A stretch of DNA of 64,000 nucleotides from an uncultured Lachnospiraceae bacterium (GTDB lineage: Bacteria > Bacillota > Clostridia > Lachnospirales > Lachnospiraceae): positions 52,779-116,778 of the forward strand of contig CANQYY010000007.1 of assembly GCA_947628225.1 (NCBI GenBank), written 5' to 3'. Below the pieces are notes generated by a model. That model was not told where the DNA came from and did not search any database. It worked only from the letters and a program-made list of their open reading frames with translations. Of the stretch, positions 7,099 to 17,560 are shown one piece after another. How positions within the stretch are numbered: the stretch's first letter is position 1; every line of letters starts with the position of its first letter. The position numbers and the translations under genes were made by a program.

Positions 7099-8886
7099 TC
7101 AGGCGCGGAGGTCAAAGTTATATCGTTTAATATCGCCTACAGGAGCCTCGGCAGTAATAAAGTCGTCTACAATATCTACTTCTTTTTCCTTTAACGCCAG
7201 TTCGGATTGAAAGGCATAACCCTGTTCATTTATGGCGTCTGATAATAACTCAATGTTTTTTTCCAGAAGTTTTTTTGTTTCCGGGGAGGAAACGAAAAAT
7301 TTTGTAGAAACCGAATTATTTTCCTTTGCAATGTGTATATCCAGTGTTCCCAGATGTTCCATATCCAGATGAAGGAGTACTTTCAGATTGTTCGGATTCT
7401 TTTTTAGGGCCTCCTTCCTTGTCATAACATATAAATCCCCATGGACATTTTGGTTCTGCAGCTTTAACGGAAGCTGGATGTACTGAAAGGTCTGGTTCAG
7501 CGTCCTCATAAAATCCAGATTATCGCTCATATCGGAGGCAGTATGCGACATTTGAGGAAAGACGTCCTTCCCCAAAACCTGTTCGCTGAACTTCGACAGA
7601 GATTCAAATTGCCGGGACATTTTATCGTATACTTCATCCAGCGCATTTTCCTGTTTTAACCGTTCCGGGGAAAGCGTCCAGCCGGAAAGAAACTGTCCCT
7701 TCACTAAAGCATGGAAAGCTTTGTTGGCAAGGAGGGAACCCGCCTGTTCTTCGCCCATATCCGGAAATGCTTCCCGAACCGCAGTTAGAAAATCTCTTGC
7801 GGTCAAAGTACCGTCGGCAATCCCTTCCTTTACCGAGTCCGGCAAGGGGTATTCCGATAAAAACCGGGCAAATTCCTCGCGCTCGGCAGGAGAGAGGAGA
7901 AAGCCGCTCTGCTCCTGAATAAAGGGAGTGCGGAAATCGTTGCTCAATCCGGACTCTGTTATCGCCGTTTTGGCAACAGCGCTGCCGTCGGTGATATGGG
8001 ATAAAAACTGCTTCATGCGGGAAAGGGGTCCCCCGGCGGCATCCGCAGAAACGGCTTCTTCCGGATTTTCAGCAGATTCCGGCAAAATGGGATTTCCGTT
8101 TTCGTCATGGGGCGCAGCATCCTCTTCCCATGCCGGATTGCCGGGAAGTTCCGCCTCTGCCTCCTGCAGAATTTTCAGCGCCGTTTCTTCCAGAGAGGGG
8201 TTCCCCTGTAAGGCAATCGAAAGAAGCTGGGAGCCTACCTCCTTTGCTAAACGCGGTACCTGCGTGCCGATGGAATTTAACATATCCCCAATGGAATCGG
8301 TCAGATTGTCCATTTTGTATAAAAGCTTGTGAGCCTGATTCTGGTAATTTTCAAACTGGCGCACCGATTCTGGCGTCATAGGCATACCCAGACGCTTCAT
8401 TGTAATGACGGAATCTACTCCGGCATCCGGGAAGCGTGCGCAGAGGCGGATGGATGACAAAATGCTCTCCCGGCTGATCGACTGCTGATTTTTCAGCAGG
8501 CTGCGGACAACATCCAGATTTCTCTCCGTCTTAGGAAGATTTGCCTCCTCCAACGCCTGCTCGATCGTATCCTCCATATCAAGCAGATAAGCATTTGTCA
8601 GAGCTTTCATATAAATGGTATTGCTTTCCAGACCGGTTATTTGGAAGGCGGCTTTTTGGCCAATGGAATACTGGCTTGCCTCCGGCAGCTTGCCGGTAAA
8701 GGAGGAGCCGTCTTCCATGGACAGCGTAATTTCCATTCCGTGGATATCGCTGATAACTCCCTTTAGCGTCTGCCCCTCCTGAAGATGAAGCATGGAACCT
8801 CCGGAGCGGTAGGTATGGGAGCGGGGTGTGACCGAGGCAGAAGCGCCCCCGCCATTATTTTGTACCGTATTGCTAATAATTGGCAT
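7099..8886 (-). CDS. FliK-like (flagellar hook-length control type) protein, orphan
   Basis: The 595-residue protein starts at ATG 8884-8886 behind GAGGTG. Residues about 35-95 look like a small beta-barrel ('GQTLKGVISDIHGMEITLSM'). The middle is long, helical and acidic. The last 125 residues resemble the C-terminal domain of flagellar hook-length control proteins ('LLHLDMEHLGTLDIHI' followed by a helical stretch). No other flagellar gene is in the window, so its role is uncertain: it may serve flagella encoded elsewhere or be a repurposed relative. It is transcribed from a promoter overlapping that of uxaC. Confidence 0.6.
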   Translation of the reverse strand: MPIISNTVQNNGGGASASVTPRSHTYRSGGSMLHLQEGQTLKGVISDIHGMEITLSMEDGSSFTGKLPEASQYSIGQKAAFQITGLESNTIYMKALTNAYLLDMEDTIEQALEEANLPKTERNLDVVRSLLKNQQSISRESILSSIRLCARFPDAGVDSVITMKRLGMPMTPESVRQFENYQNQAHKLLYKMDNLTDSIGDMLNSIGTQVPRLAKEVGSQLLSIALQGNPSLEETALKILQEAEAELPGNPAWEEDAAPHDENGNPILPESAENPEEAVSADAAGGPLSRMKQFLSHITDGSAVAKTAITESGLSNDFRTPFIQEQSGFLLSPAEREEFARFLSEYPLPDSVKEGIADGTLTARDFLTAVREAFPDMGEEQAGSLLANKAFHALVKGQFLSGWTLSPERLKQENALDEVYDKMSRQFESLSKFSEQVLGKDVFPQMSHTASDMSDNLDFMRTLNQTFQYIQLPLKLQNQNVHGDLYVMTRKEALKKNPNNLKVLLHLDMEHLGTLDIHIAKENNSVSTKFFVSSPETKKLLEKNIELLSDAINEQGYAFQSELALKEKEVDIVDDFITAEAPVGDIKRYNFDLRA

Positions 8887-8913
8887 CGTAACACCTCTTT
8901 CAAACTTCATATC

Positions 8914-8956
8914 TTGTCTATGAAATAATTATATGATAAAATGGACAGTAAGGCAA
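8914..8956. promoter_or_regulatory. Overlapping divergent promoters for the FliK-like gene and uxaC
   Basis: On the plus strand TTGTCT (8914-8919), a 17-base spacer and TAAAAT (8937-8942) face uxaC. On the minus strand TTGCCT (complement of 8951-8956), a 17-base spacer and TATAAT (complement of 8928-8933) face the FliK-like gene. The elements interleave, so polymerase can probably use only one at a time. Confidence 0.55.
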
Positions 8957-8977
8957 TATAGGAGGTTATTTTTTATT

Positions 8978-10384
8978 ATGAAACCGTTTATGGATAAAGA
9001 TTTTTTACTTCAAAATGAAACAGCAAAAACACTATATCATCAGTATGCGTCGCAGGTACCGGTGCTGGATTATCACTGCCATCTTATACCGCAGGAAATT
9101 GCGGAGGATATTCATTTTAAGAATATGACGGAGCTCTGGCTGGGGGCGGACCACTATAAATGGCGCGTGATGCGCTCGAATGGCGTCAGGGAAGAATACA
9201 TAACCGGAGATGCGCCGGACGAGGAAAAATTTCATGCTTTTGCCAGAGCGCTTCCGAAATGTATCGGGAACCCCATGTATCATTGGTGCCATTTAGAGCT
9301 GCAGAGATATTTTGGCATATATGAAACCCTGAGCGAGAAAAACTGGAAAGAGATCTATGACAAATGTAATAAAATTTTAAAAAAGCCGGAAATGTCGGCA
9401 AAAAATCTGATACGGATGTCGAATGTGACACTGGTATGCACAACCGACGACCCCATCGACGACCTGCATTACCATGAGGAGATTGCCGCTGATGAAACGT
9501 TTGAAGTCCGGGTCTTACCGGCATGGCGTCCGGATCTTGTAATGTGCCCGGAAAAAGAAGGTTATGGAGAATACATAAAAAAACTATCTGAGGTAAGCGG
9601 CGTTTCCATTGTTGATTTCGACACCCTGAAAAGCGCGCTGTCAAACAGGCTGGATTATTTTTCAAAAAGGGGCTGCTGCATTTCCGACCATGGCTTGGAT
9701 TATGCTGAGTTTTGTCCTGTTTCAGAGGATGAAATGGATCAATTGACAAAGAAAAGCATCAAGGGAGAACCGCTTTCCCAAAAAGAACTGCTCTCCTTTA
9801 AAACAATGATTTTGTTATTTTTAGGAGCCGAGTACAAAAAAAGGGACTGGGCGATGCAGCTGCATTACGGGGCAAAGAGAGAAAATAATGAGTTAGTATT
9901 CCGTGCCGCCGGCGCGAATGCCGGGATAGACTGCATCAATCCGAAGGGATTTGCGGCAGAGGTGGCGGATTTTATGAATGAATTGAATAAAAACGGCAAT
10001 CTTCCCCGCACTATTATATATTCCCTGAATCCCACGGACAATGCCCTAATCGGCACGATGATCGGCTGTTTTCAGGGAGATGACATCCCGGGGAAAATCC
10101 AGCAGGGCGCGGCATGGTGGTTTAACGATCATAAATACGGCATGGAGGAGCATATGAATTCTCTTGCTTCTTTAGGCCTTTTGGGAAACTTTATCGGGAT
10201 GCTGACAGATTCCCGGAGTTTCATTTCGTATCCGAGGCATGAATATTTTCGCCGTATTTTATGTAATTACATTGGTACTCTGGTGGAAAACGGAGAATAT
10301 CCGGAGGATTATGAATTATTGGGAAAACTGGTACAGGATATATCGTACTATAACGCAGTAAATTATTTTGGATTTCAACTATAA
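8978..10384 (+). CDS. uxaC: Glucuronate isomerase
   Basis: The 468-residue protein converts D-glucuronate to D-fructuronate (and galacturonate to tagaturonate), the first step of hexuronate breakdown in the cytosol. The start 'MKPFMDKDFLLQNETAK.LY' and 'VLDYHCHLIPQEIAED' are diagnostic, and later parts ('WAMQLHYGAKRENN', 'GMLTDSRSFISYPRHEYFRR') fit the family. The ATG at 8978 follows GGAGG (8961-8965) at a slightly long 12-base distance. The alpha-glucuronidase gene follows 39 bases downstream, so both likely share a transcript and feed xylan-derived glucuronate into metabolism. Confidence 0.97.
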   Translation: MKPFMDKDFLLQNETAKTLYHQYASQVPVLDYHCHLIPQEIAEDIHFKNMTELWLGADHYKWRVMRSNGVREEYITGDAPDEEKFHAFARALPKCIGNPMYHWCHLELQRYFGIYETLSEKNWKEIYDKCNKILKKPEMSAKNLIRMSNVTLVCTTDDPIDDLHYHEEIAADETFEVRVLPAWRPDLVMCPEKEGYGEYIKKLSEVSGVSIVDFDTLKSALSNRLDYFSKRGCCISDHGLDYAEFCPVSEDEMDQLTKKSIKGEPLSQKELLSFKTMILLFLGAEYKKRDWAMQLHYGAKRENNELVFRAAGANAGIDCINPKGFAAEVADFMNELNKNGNLPRTIIYSLNPTDNALIGTMIGCFQGDDIPGKIQQGAAWWFNDHKYGMEEHMNSLASLGLLGNFIGMLTDSRSFISYPRHEYFRRILCNYIGTLVENGEYPEDYELLGKLVQDISYYNAVNYFGFQL

Positions 10385-10423
10385 AATGGTTCCCGGACAG
10401 GGCATTTTGGAATGGAGGTTATT

Positions 10424-13261
10424 ATGTTTGAATTAGTGAGAGGCGGGAAAGCAGCCGGCATTTATGTGGATGAAAGGTCATCCGATTATGCGGGCCTGTC
10501 CCATGTGGCAGAAAAAATCCGGGACGATATTGAATTAGTAACAGGCGTGTGTCCGCCGATAGAAACGGAATGGAGCGGGGAGTATCAGATTGTAGCCGGC
10601 ACGCTGGGCAGTTGTCCTGCCGTAGATGCCCTGGTATCGGAAGGGACGCTGGATGTATCCGCCATCCGGGGAAAGAGAGAAAGCTATGCGCTGCGGATTG
10701 TCGGAAAAAAACTGATCGTCACGGGTACGGAAACGGTAGCAACTCTTCACGGTCTGTATCATATATCCGAAAAAATCGGTGTTTCTCCCTGGGTATACTG
10801 GGCGGATGTCAGACCGGCGAAGCAGGAGGAAATTATTTTCGGGGAGGACATTAATTTCTCCTCCAGAGAACCGTCCGTGAAATTCCGTGGATTTTTTATG
10901 AACGATGAGTGGCCGTCCTTAGGAAGTTTCGTTATGAATACCTTTGGGGACTTCAATGCGAAATTTTATGATAAAGTATTTGACCTTTTACTCCGTTTGA
11001 AGGGAAATTATTTCTGGCCTGCGATGTGGTCCGCTTCTTTTTCGCTGGACGGTGGAGAGAAAGATTCCCTTGCCAATGTCAGGCTGGCGACTGAACTTGG
11101 CATTACGATTGGCTACTCCCACCATGAACCGCTGATGCGCTCCAGCGAGGAATGGGATAAAGTAAAAACAGACACGAATAATGAAGGGTATGGAAAAGAT
11201 TGGAACTACTACACGAATGGCGAAGGTCTTTACCGTTACTGGGAGGACGGCGTAGAGAGAAATAAAGAATTTAAGCACATGATTACGATTGGCATGCGCG
11301 GCGAGCGCGATACTACAATGCTGCCGGAGGGTTCTACTATTCAGGAAAATGTAGAGCTGCTTCGTCAGATTATTACCGATCAGAATCGGATTATTGAGCA
11401 AAAGGGCTGTCAGGATATGCCGCAGATGCTTGCCCTGTATAAGGAAGTGGAGGCGTACTACTACGGAGGCAATGGCGTTACGGGGCTGAAGGAGTGGGAT
11501 GGGCTTGACAATGCGACGCTGCTGCTATCGGATGATAACTTTGCTAACGTCCGCACGCTTCCGACCAGAGAAAACCGCGACAGAAAGGCGGGCTGGGGCC
11601 TGTATTACCATTTTGATTACCATGGGGCTCCTATTTCCTATGAATGGGTAAATTCCACCCCGCTGCCGAAGGTGTGGGAACAGTTGACCATGGCGTATGA
11701 ATATGGTATCCGGGATTTATGGATTGTGAATGTGGGAGATATCCGGCCGGATGAGCTTCCTCTTTCCTATTATATGGCGCTTGCCTATGATTATGACGCC
11801 ATGGGGATTGAACATCCGAATGAAACAGACCGGTTTCTTAATTTCTGGGTAGGGCAGCAGTTTGGCAGCTATATAGAAGATGAAGAGGTCAGGGAAGACA
11901 TTGTGTCAATTTTAAAGGCGTATACAAGAATGCATGGAAACCGCCGTCCGGAGGCCACTCATCCTGACACCTACCATGTGAGCCATTATAGGGAAAATGA
12001 CCGGATGATTGCTCTCTGTCAGAAAATCAAGAGAATGGCGGATGATGTAGACGGGAAAATACCGGAGGAGTGCAAGGATAGTTTTTACAGCTTAGTCTAT
12101 TATCCTGCGGTAGCCGGCGCGAATGTCCAACTGATGAATCTCTATGCGGCAAAAAATCAGTTTTATGCGAAAAACGGAGTGGCGGAAGCGGCAGACTACG
12201 AGAAGCGGGTGAAAAAATGCATTGCCTACGATGAAAAGCTTACTGCCTATTACCATGAGGAAATGGCGGGTGGAAAATGGAAAGGCATGATGAGTTCTGC
12301 CCACATTTGCTTTGAAAAATGGAATGACGAGGGCTGGCATTATCCTGAAACCGTATCGGTGGAGCCTTCCGGAGAAACGAAAATGCTTGTTTTAGCAGAA
12401 AACGGGGATGCCTTTGTAAGCGGGGGGACGATTTTTCTTCCTGAATTTACGAATATAGGAAAGGAAACCCGGATAATACAGGTGGCGCAGGGAGGAAATG
12501 CCGCCTTTGACTGCGAGATCGCCAGTGACTGTGAGGCAGTGCAGATAGAAAGAGGAAACAGTCCGGTGGACTCAATCCGGACATATGAGATTTGGATCGA
12601 CTGGGAAAAGCTGTCAGAGGATCGCGATTTTATATTGACGGTAAAGGGCGCCGGAAGCGAAGTAAAAGTACAGGGCAGGGCATCTGTAATTGATGAAAAA
12701 GCCCTCTCTCCGATGACCTTTGTGGAGAATGGGGGAGAAATTTCCATAGAGGCGGAGCATTTTGCAGCTGATTGGGAGAGAGATGGTTACCGCTGGTGTA
12801 AATTGGCAGAGTATGGGAAAACGCTTTCTTCCATGAAAATTTATCCGCTGGATAGGAATTTTGACGAGATTGGCATTGCTCCGGCATTGGAGTATCGGAT
12901 ATTGGTTCGTGAAGGCGGCGGGTACCGGCTTCGGGTTATCACATCCCCGTCCAATAACCTGGAGGACGGGAGAAATATGCGTTATGCGGTATCCATTGAC
13001 GGCAGTGAACCGACAGCGGTAAAAACAATTCCGGACGAGGGTTACAATATCGGAGACGGACACTGGCATGACCGCGACTGGGCAGAGGGTGTGCTTAATA
13101 ACTGCCATTACGGGGAAAACGAGGTAACTCTGCAGCCGGGAACCCATACGATTACGATTTATGGCGTGGAGGCGGGAGTCGTTCTCCAAAAGCTGGTGCT
13201 GTATAAGGGAGAGTGGAAGGAGTCCTACTTTGGCCCGACAGAGTCCGGCTATGTAAAATAA
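10424..13261 (+). CDS. GH115 alpha-glucuronidase acting on glucuronoxylan fragments
   Basis: The 945-residue protein has the GH115 hallmarks: 'FRGFFMNDEWPSLGSF', 'LLLRLKGNYFWPAMW' and 'LWIVNVGDIRPDELPLSYYM', with C-terminal beta-sandwich regions. GH115 enzymes remove (4-O-methyl-)glucuronic acid from xylan chains. There is no signal peptide, so it should act in the cytosol on imported xylo-oligosaccharides and release glucuronate for the UxaC enzyme upstream. The start is ATG 10424 with GGAGG (10414-10418). No sugar transporter or regulator gene lies nearby. A terminator follows. Confidence 0.95.
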   Translation: MFELVRGGKAAGIYVDERSSDYAGLSHVAEKIRDDIELVTGVCPPIETEWSGEYQIVAGTLGSCPAVDALVSEGTLDVSAIRGKRESYALRIVGKKLIVTGTETVATLHGLYHISEKIGVSPWVYWADVRPAKQEEIIFGEDINFSSREPSVKFRGFFMNDEWPSLGSFVMNTFGDFNAKFYDKVFDLLLRLKGNYFWPAMWSASFSLDGGEKDSLANVRLATELGITIGYSHHEPLMRSSEEWDKVKTDTNNEGYGKDWNYYTNGEGLYRYWEDGVERNKEFKHMITIGMRGERDTTMLPEGSTIQENVELLRQIITDQNRIIEQKGCQDMPQMLALYKEVEAYYYGGNGVTGLKEWDGLDNATLLLSDDNFANVRTLPTRENRDRKAGWGLYYHFDYHGAPISYEWVNSTPLPKVWEQLTMAYEYGIRDLWIVNVGDIRPDELPLSYYMALAYDYDAMGIEHPNETDRFLNFWVGQQFGSYIEDEEVREDIVSILKAYTRMHGNRRPEATHPDTYHVSHYRENDRMIALCQKIKRMADDVDGKIPEECKDSFYSLVYYPAVAGANVQLMNLYAAKNQFYAKNGVAEAADYEKRVKKCIAYDEKLTAYYHEEMAGGKWKGMMSSAHICFEKWNDEGWHYPETVSVEPSGETKMLVLAENGDAFVSGGTIFLPEFTNIGKETRIIQVAQGGNAAFDCEIASDCEAVQIERGNSPVDSIRTYEIWIDWEKLSEDRDFILTVKGAGSEVKVQGRASVIDEKALSPMTFVENGGEISIEAEHFAADWERDGYRWCKLAEYGKTLSSMKIYPLDRNFDEIGIAPALEYRILVREGGGYRLRVITSPSNNLEDGRNMRYAVSIDGSEPTAVKTIPDEGYNIGDGHWHDRDWAEGVLNNCHYGENEVTLQPGTHTITIYGVEAGVVLQKLVLYKGEWKESYFGPTESGYVK

Positions 13262-13266
13262 AAAGC

Positions 13267-13337
13267 AATCCTCCGGGCATAAAACGCCGCTTTTGAAAAA
13301 TAAGAATACCGGGAGCGGATGTCCGGAGGATTTTTTT
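13267..13337 (+). terminator. Terminator after the GH115 gene
   Basis: AATCCTCCGG (13267-13276) pairs perfectly with CCGGAGGATT (13323-13332) and is followed by a T-run. The intervening 46 bases may form an extra small stem. Confidence 0.8.
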
Positions 13338-13358
13338 AGAAAAATCTTATATTTTCTA

Positions 13359-13387
13359 TTGACAATACCACTTTAAGGTGGTATCTT
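13359..13387 (+). promoter_or_regulatory. Promoter of hrcA-grpE-dnaK, with an inverted repeat inside
   Basis: TTGACA (13359-13364), a 17-base spacer and TATCTT (13382-13387). ATACCAC (13365-13371) and GTGGTAT (13378-13384) form an inverted repeat with a six-base centre, filling the spacer and the start of the -10 box. This looks like a second operator besides CIRCE. Confidence 0.75.
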
Positions 13388-13402
13388 TATTTTAGTCGAT
13401 GA

Positions 13403-13429
13403 TTAGCACTCTTTATTAATGAGTGCTAA
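13403..13429. promoter_or_regulatory. CIRCE element (HrcA operator)
   Basis: A perfect TTAGCACTC-N9-GAGTGCTAA. CIRCE is bound by the HrcA repressor, encoded directly downstream, giving autoregulated heat-shock control of the chaperone operon. Confidence 0.98.
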
Positions 13430-13446
13430 CAAAAGGAAGTGATGCT

Positions 13447-14481
13447 GTGGAATTAAGCGAAAGAAAACAGAAGATTTTGGAAGCGATCATCCACAATTAT
13501 ATGGAAACCGGAGAACCGGTTGGCTCCCGTACCGTTTCCAAGTATACGGATTTGAATTTAAGTTCTGCCACCATACGGAATGAAATGTCAGACCTTGAGG
13601 AAATGGGGTATATTTTACAGCCTCACACATCGGCAGGGCGGATTCCTTCCGACAAAGCGTACCGCCTGTATGTGGATACGATGTTGGAGAGAAAGGATGC
13701 GCAGGTAGAACAAATGCAGGGGCTTTTAGTGGAAAAGGCAGATAAGATCGACCTGCTTTTGCAGCAGGTGGCGAAGCTTTTAGCCCAGAATACAAATTAT
13801 ACCTCGATGGTAACAAAGCCGAAATATGAGCATAAAAAAATTAAATTTATCCAGTTAAATGAGATTGCGGAAAATCAGCTTTTAGTGTTAATTGTTTTGG
13901 ACAATAACCATGTGAGCAACAAGTTTATTGATTTAGTGGATAATTTGGAAGAAAGTACTCTGGCGCAGTTGAATTTCATGCTGAACACGGCATTGAATGG
14001 ACTGGACTTTACGGAAATCAACTTAGCGATCATGCAGAAGATAAAGGAACAGGCAGGGGAATATGGCGAACTTGCTTCCAGTATTTTAGATTGTATCGCC
14101 GAAGTAATGGCGGAAGAAGATAACGCCGAGATTTATACCTCAGGAGCAACCAATATATTAAAGTATCCGGAGTTATCGGATAAAGAGAAAATGACGCAGC
14201 TTTTATCCACCTTTGAGGAAAAGCAGATGTTGGCTGCCTGGGCGAACGATAAGTCGCCGGAGGAAAATCAGGAGCATGGTATCCAGGTTTATATCGGGGA
14301 GGAATCGCCGGTGGAATCCATGAAAGATTGCTCCGTTGTAACGGCGACATACCAGATAAAGGAGGGCGTCTATGGTAAAATCGGCATCGTAGGGCCCAAA
14401 AGAATGGATTATGAAAAGGTAGTCGGCACATTAGAAAACTGCATGCAGCAGCTGGATGATATATTTAAGAAAAAGACATAG
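13447..14481 (+). CDS. hrcA: Heat-inducible transcription repressor HrcA
   Basis: The 344-residue repressor has an N-terminal winged helix ('RKQKILEAIIHNYMETGEPV', 'LSSATIRNEMSDLEEMGYI', 'HTSAGRIPSDKAYRLYVD') followed by the GAF-like and dimerisation regions. It binds CIRCE just upstream. The GTG at 13447 is the likely start: AGGA (13434-13437) precedes it by nine bases and family members begin at 'LSERK'. It is the first gene of hrcA-grpE-dnaK-dnaJ. Confidence 0.96.
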   Translation: MELSERKQKILEAIIHNYMETGEPVGSRTVSKYTDLNLSSATIRNEMSDLEEMGYILQPHTSAGRIPSDKAYRLYVDTMLERKDAQVEQMQGLLVEKADKIDLLLQQVAKLLAQNTNYTSMVTKPKYEHKKIKFIQLNEIAENQLLVLIVLDNNHVSNKFIDLVDNLEESTLAQLNFMLNTALNGLDFTEINLAIMQKIKEQAGEYGELASSILDCIAEVMAEEDNAEIYTSGATNILKYPELSDKEKMTQLLSTFEEKQMLAAWANDKSPEENQEHGIQVYIGEESPVESMKDCSVVTATYQIKEGVYGKIGIVGPKRMDYEKVVGTLENCMQQLDDIFKKKT

Positions 14482-14512
14482 GAATGGATAGTCCGGAAAG
14501 GTGGAATGAATC

Positions 14513-15160
14513 GTGGAAGAAGTGAAGAGTCAAAAAGAAGAAGCAGGAAAGGAAAAACAAGAGGATATGGCGGCGGCTCCGGAGGAAAAAGAAACGGCGG
14601 GGACGGAAGCAGAGGAGAGGGAAGAAGAAAAAGAAAAGCAGAAAAAAAACGAAGCGGACGGCGAGGCATCCCCGGAAGAGGAAAAGGAGAAAAAGAAGGG
14701 GACAAAAAAGAAGCCAAAGAAAGATAAAAAGGATGAAAAGATAGAAGAACTAAACGACCGTCTGATGCGGAATCTTGCCGAATTTGAGAATTTCCGCAAC
14801 CGCTCGGAGAAGGAAAAGAGCGCTATGTTTGAAATCGGCGCCAAATCCGTAATAGAGAAAATCCTTCCGGTGGTAGACAATTTGGAGAGGGGCTTTGACG
14901 GACTCTCCGAGGAAGAAAAGCAGACTCCGTTTGCCAAAGGAATCGAGGCAGTCTATAAACAGATGACAACGGCGTTGGAAGAACTCGGCGTCACGCCGAT
15001 AGAGGCGGTAGGGAAGGAATTTGACCCGAACCTCCACAATGCGGTAATGCACGATGAAGATGATTCCGGAGAAACGAACAAGGTAGTGGAAGAATTTCAA
15101 AAAGGTTATTTGTATAAAGAAAGTGTAGTCAGACATAGTATGGTTAAAGTATTAAATTAG
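14513..15160 (+). CDS. grpE: GrpE nucleotide exchange factor
   Basis: GrpE releases ADP from DnaK. The 215-residue protein begins with about 70 residues of almost pure Lys/Glu/Ala sequence, then a coiled coil and the family core ('NLAEFENFRNRSEKEK', 'LPVVDNLERG', 'VGKEFDPNLHNAVMH', ending 'GYLYKESVVRHSMVKV'). The GTG start at 14513 is preceded by AAGGTGG. The charged N-terminal extension is longer than in many relatives and should be disordered. Confidence 0.96.
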   Translation: MEEVKSQKEEAGKEKQEDMAAAPEEKETAGTEAEEREEEKEKQKKNEADGEASPEEEKEKKKGTKKKPKKDKKDEKIEELNDRLMRNLAEFENFRNRSEKEKSAMFEIGAKSVIEKILPVVDNLERGFDGLSEEEKQTPFAKGIEAVYKQMTTALEELGVTPIEAVGKEFDPNLHNAVMHDEDDSGETNKVVEEFQKGYLYKESVVRHSMVKVLN

Positions 15161-15205
15161 TACCGGCTATGAGTAAATATTTTTAAAAATGGTACGCCGC
15201 AATAG

Positions 15206-17113
<1,908 letters not shown>

Positions 17114-17115
17114 GA

Positions 17116-17186
17116 GCCATGCGCCGATAACGCCATATCCGTCGTGAGCTTGCTCACGAACCGGTATGGCGCTTATCCGGCATACG
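17116..17186 (+). repeat. Long imperfect hairpin after dnaK
   Basis: The top is a perfect 8-bp stem, TCGTGAGC (17142-17149) with GCTCACGA (17152-17159). It is extended downward by CGCCATAT/GTATGGCG and GATAA/TTATC pairings to about 35 bp with mismatches. It has no T-run, so it is more likely an RNA-stability or REP-like element than a terminator. It directly precedes the tandem array. Confidence 0.75.
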
Positions 17187-17470
17187 GCGATAGCCGCGAC
17201 CGAGAGCGAAGCGCGAGGTCGGCATGGCGGGAGCGAACCGGGAGAGAAGCGATAGCCGCGACCGAGAACGAAGCGCGAGGTCGGCATGGCGGGAGCGAAT
17301 CGGGCGAGAAGCGATAGCCGCGACCGAGAGCGAAGCGCGAGGTCGGCATGGCGGGAGCGAACCGGAAGAGAAGCGATAGCCGCGACCGAGAGCGAAGCGC
17401 GAGGTCGGCATGGCGGGAGCGAACCGGGTGAGAAGCGATAGCCGCGACCGAGAGCGGAGCGCGAGGTCGC
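17187..17470 (+). repeat. 62-bp tandem repeat array between dnaK and dnaJ (4 full copies plus a partial fifth)
   Basis: Copies start at 17187, 17249, 17311, 17373 and 17435 with an exact 62-base period. Each begins GCGATAGCCGCGACCGAGAG, contains a GACC...GGTC inverted repeat around GAGCGAAGCGC, and ends with a purine-rich tail that carries most of the differences between copies. The last copy is cut after GGTCGCG. The array is GC-rich compared with its flanks. Because 62 is not divisible by three, it does not encode a repeat protein in one frame. Confidence 0.95.
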
Positions 17471-17494
17471 GAGGGCGCGGCACAGATAGGATTA

Positions 17495-17528
17495 AAAACA
17501 AGTTTGGGTGCAGGCCCAGACTTGTTTT
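17495..17528 (+). terminator. Strong hairpin before dnaJ, possible attenuator
   Basis: AAAACAAGTTTGGG (17495-17508) pairs with CCCAGACTTGTTTT (17515-17528) with one G-U pair and a six-base loop. The 3' arm ends in TTTT, so it could be a partial terminator or processing site between dnaK and dnaJ. Confidence 0.6.
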
Positions 17529-17560
17529 GCGCAGGAAAATGTGCATAGATGGAGGAAAAT

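Noticed and set aside
12614..13189. 191-residue minus-strand frame within the GH115 gene
   Set aside because: A shadow of a strongly supported coding sequence with no start signals or family features.
14506..14727. Arg/Gly-rich plus-strand frame overlapping the start of grpE
   Set aside because: A frame-shifted reading of the Lys/Glu-rich grpE N-terminus.
17187..17470. CRISPR array between dnaK and dnaJ
   Set aside because: The 62-bp units are contiguous and near-identical throughout; there are no unique spacers and no cas genes.
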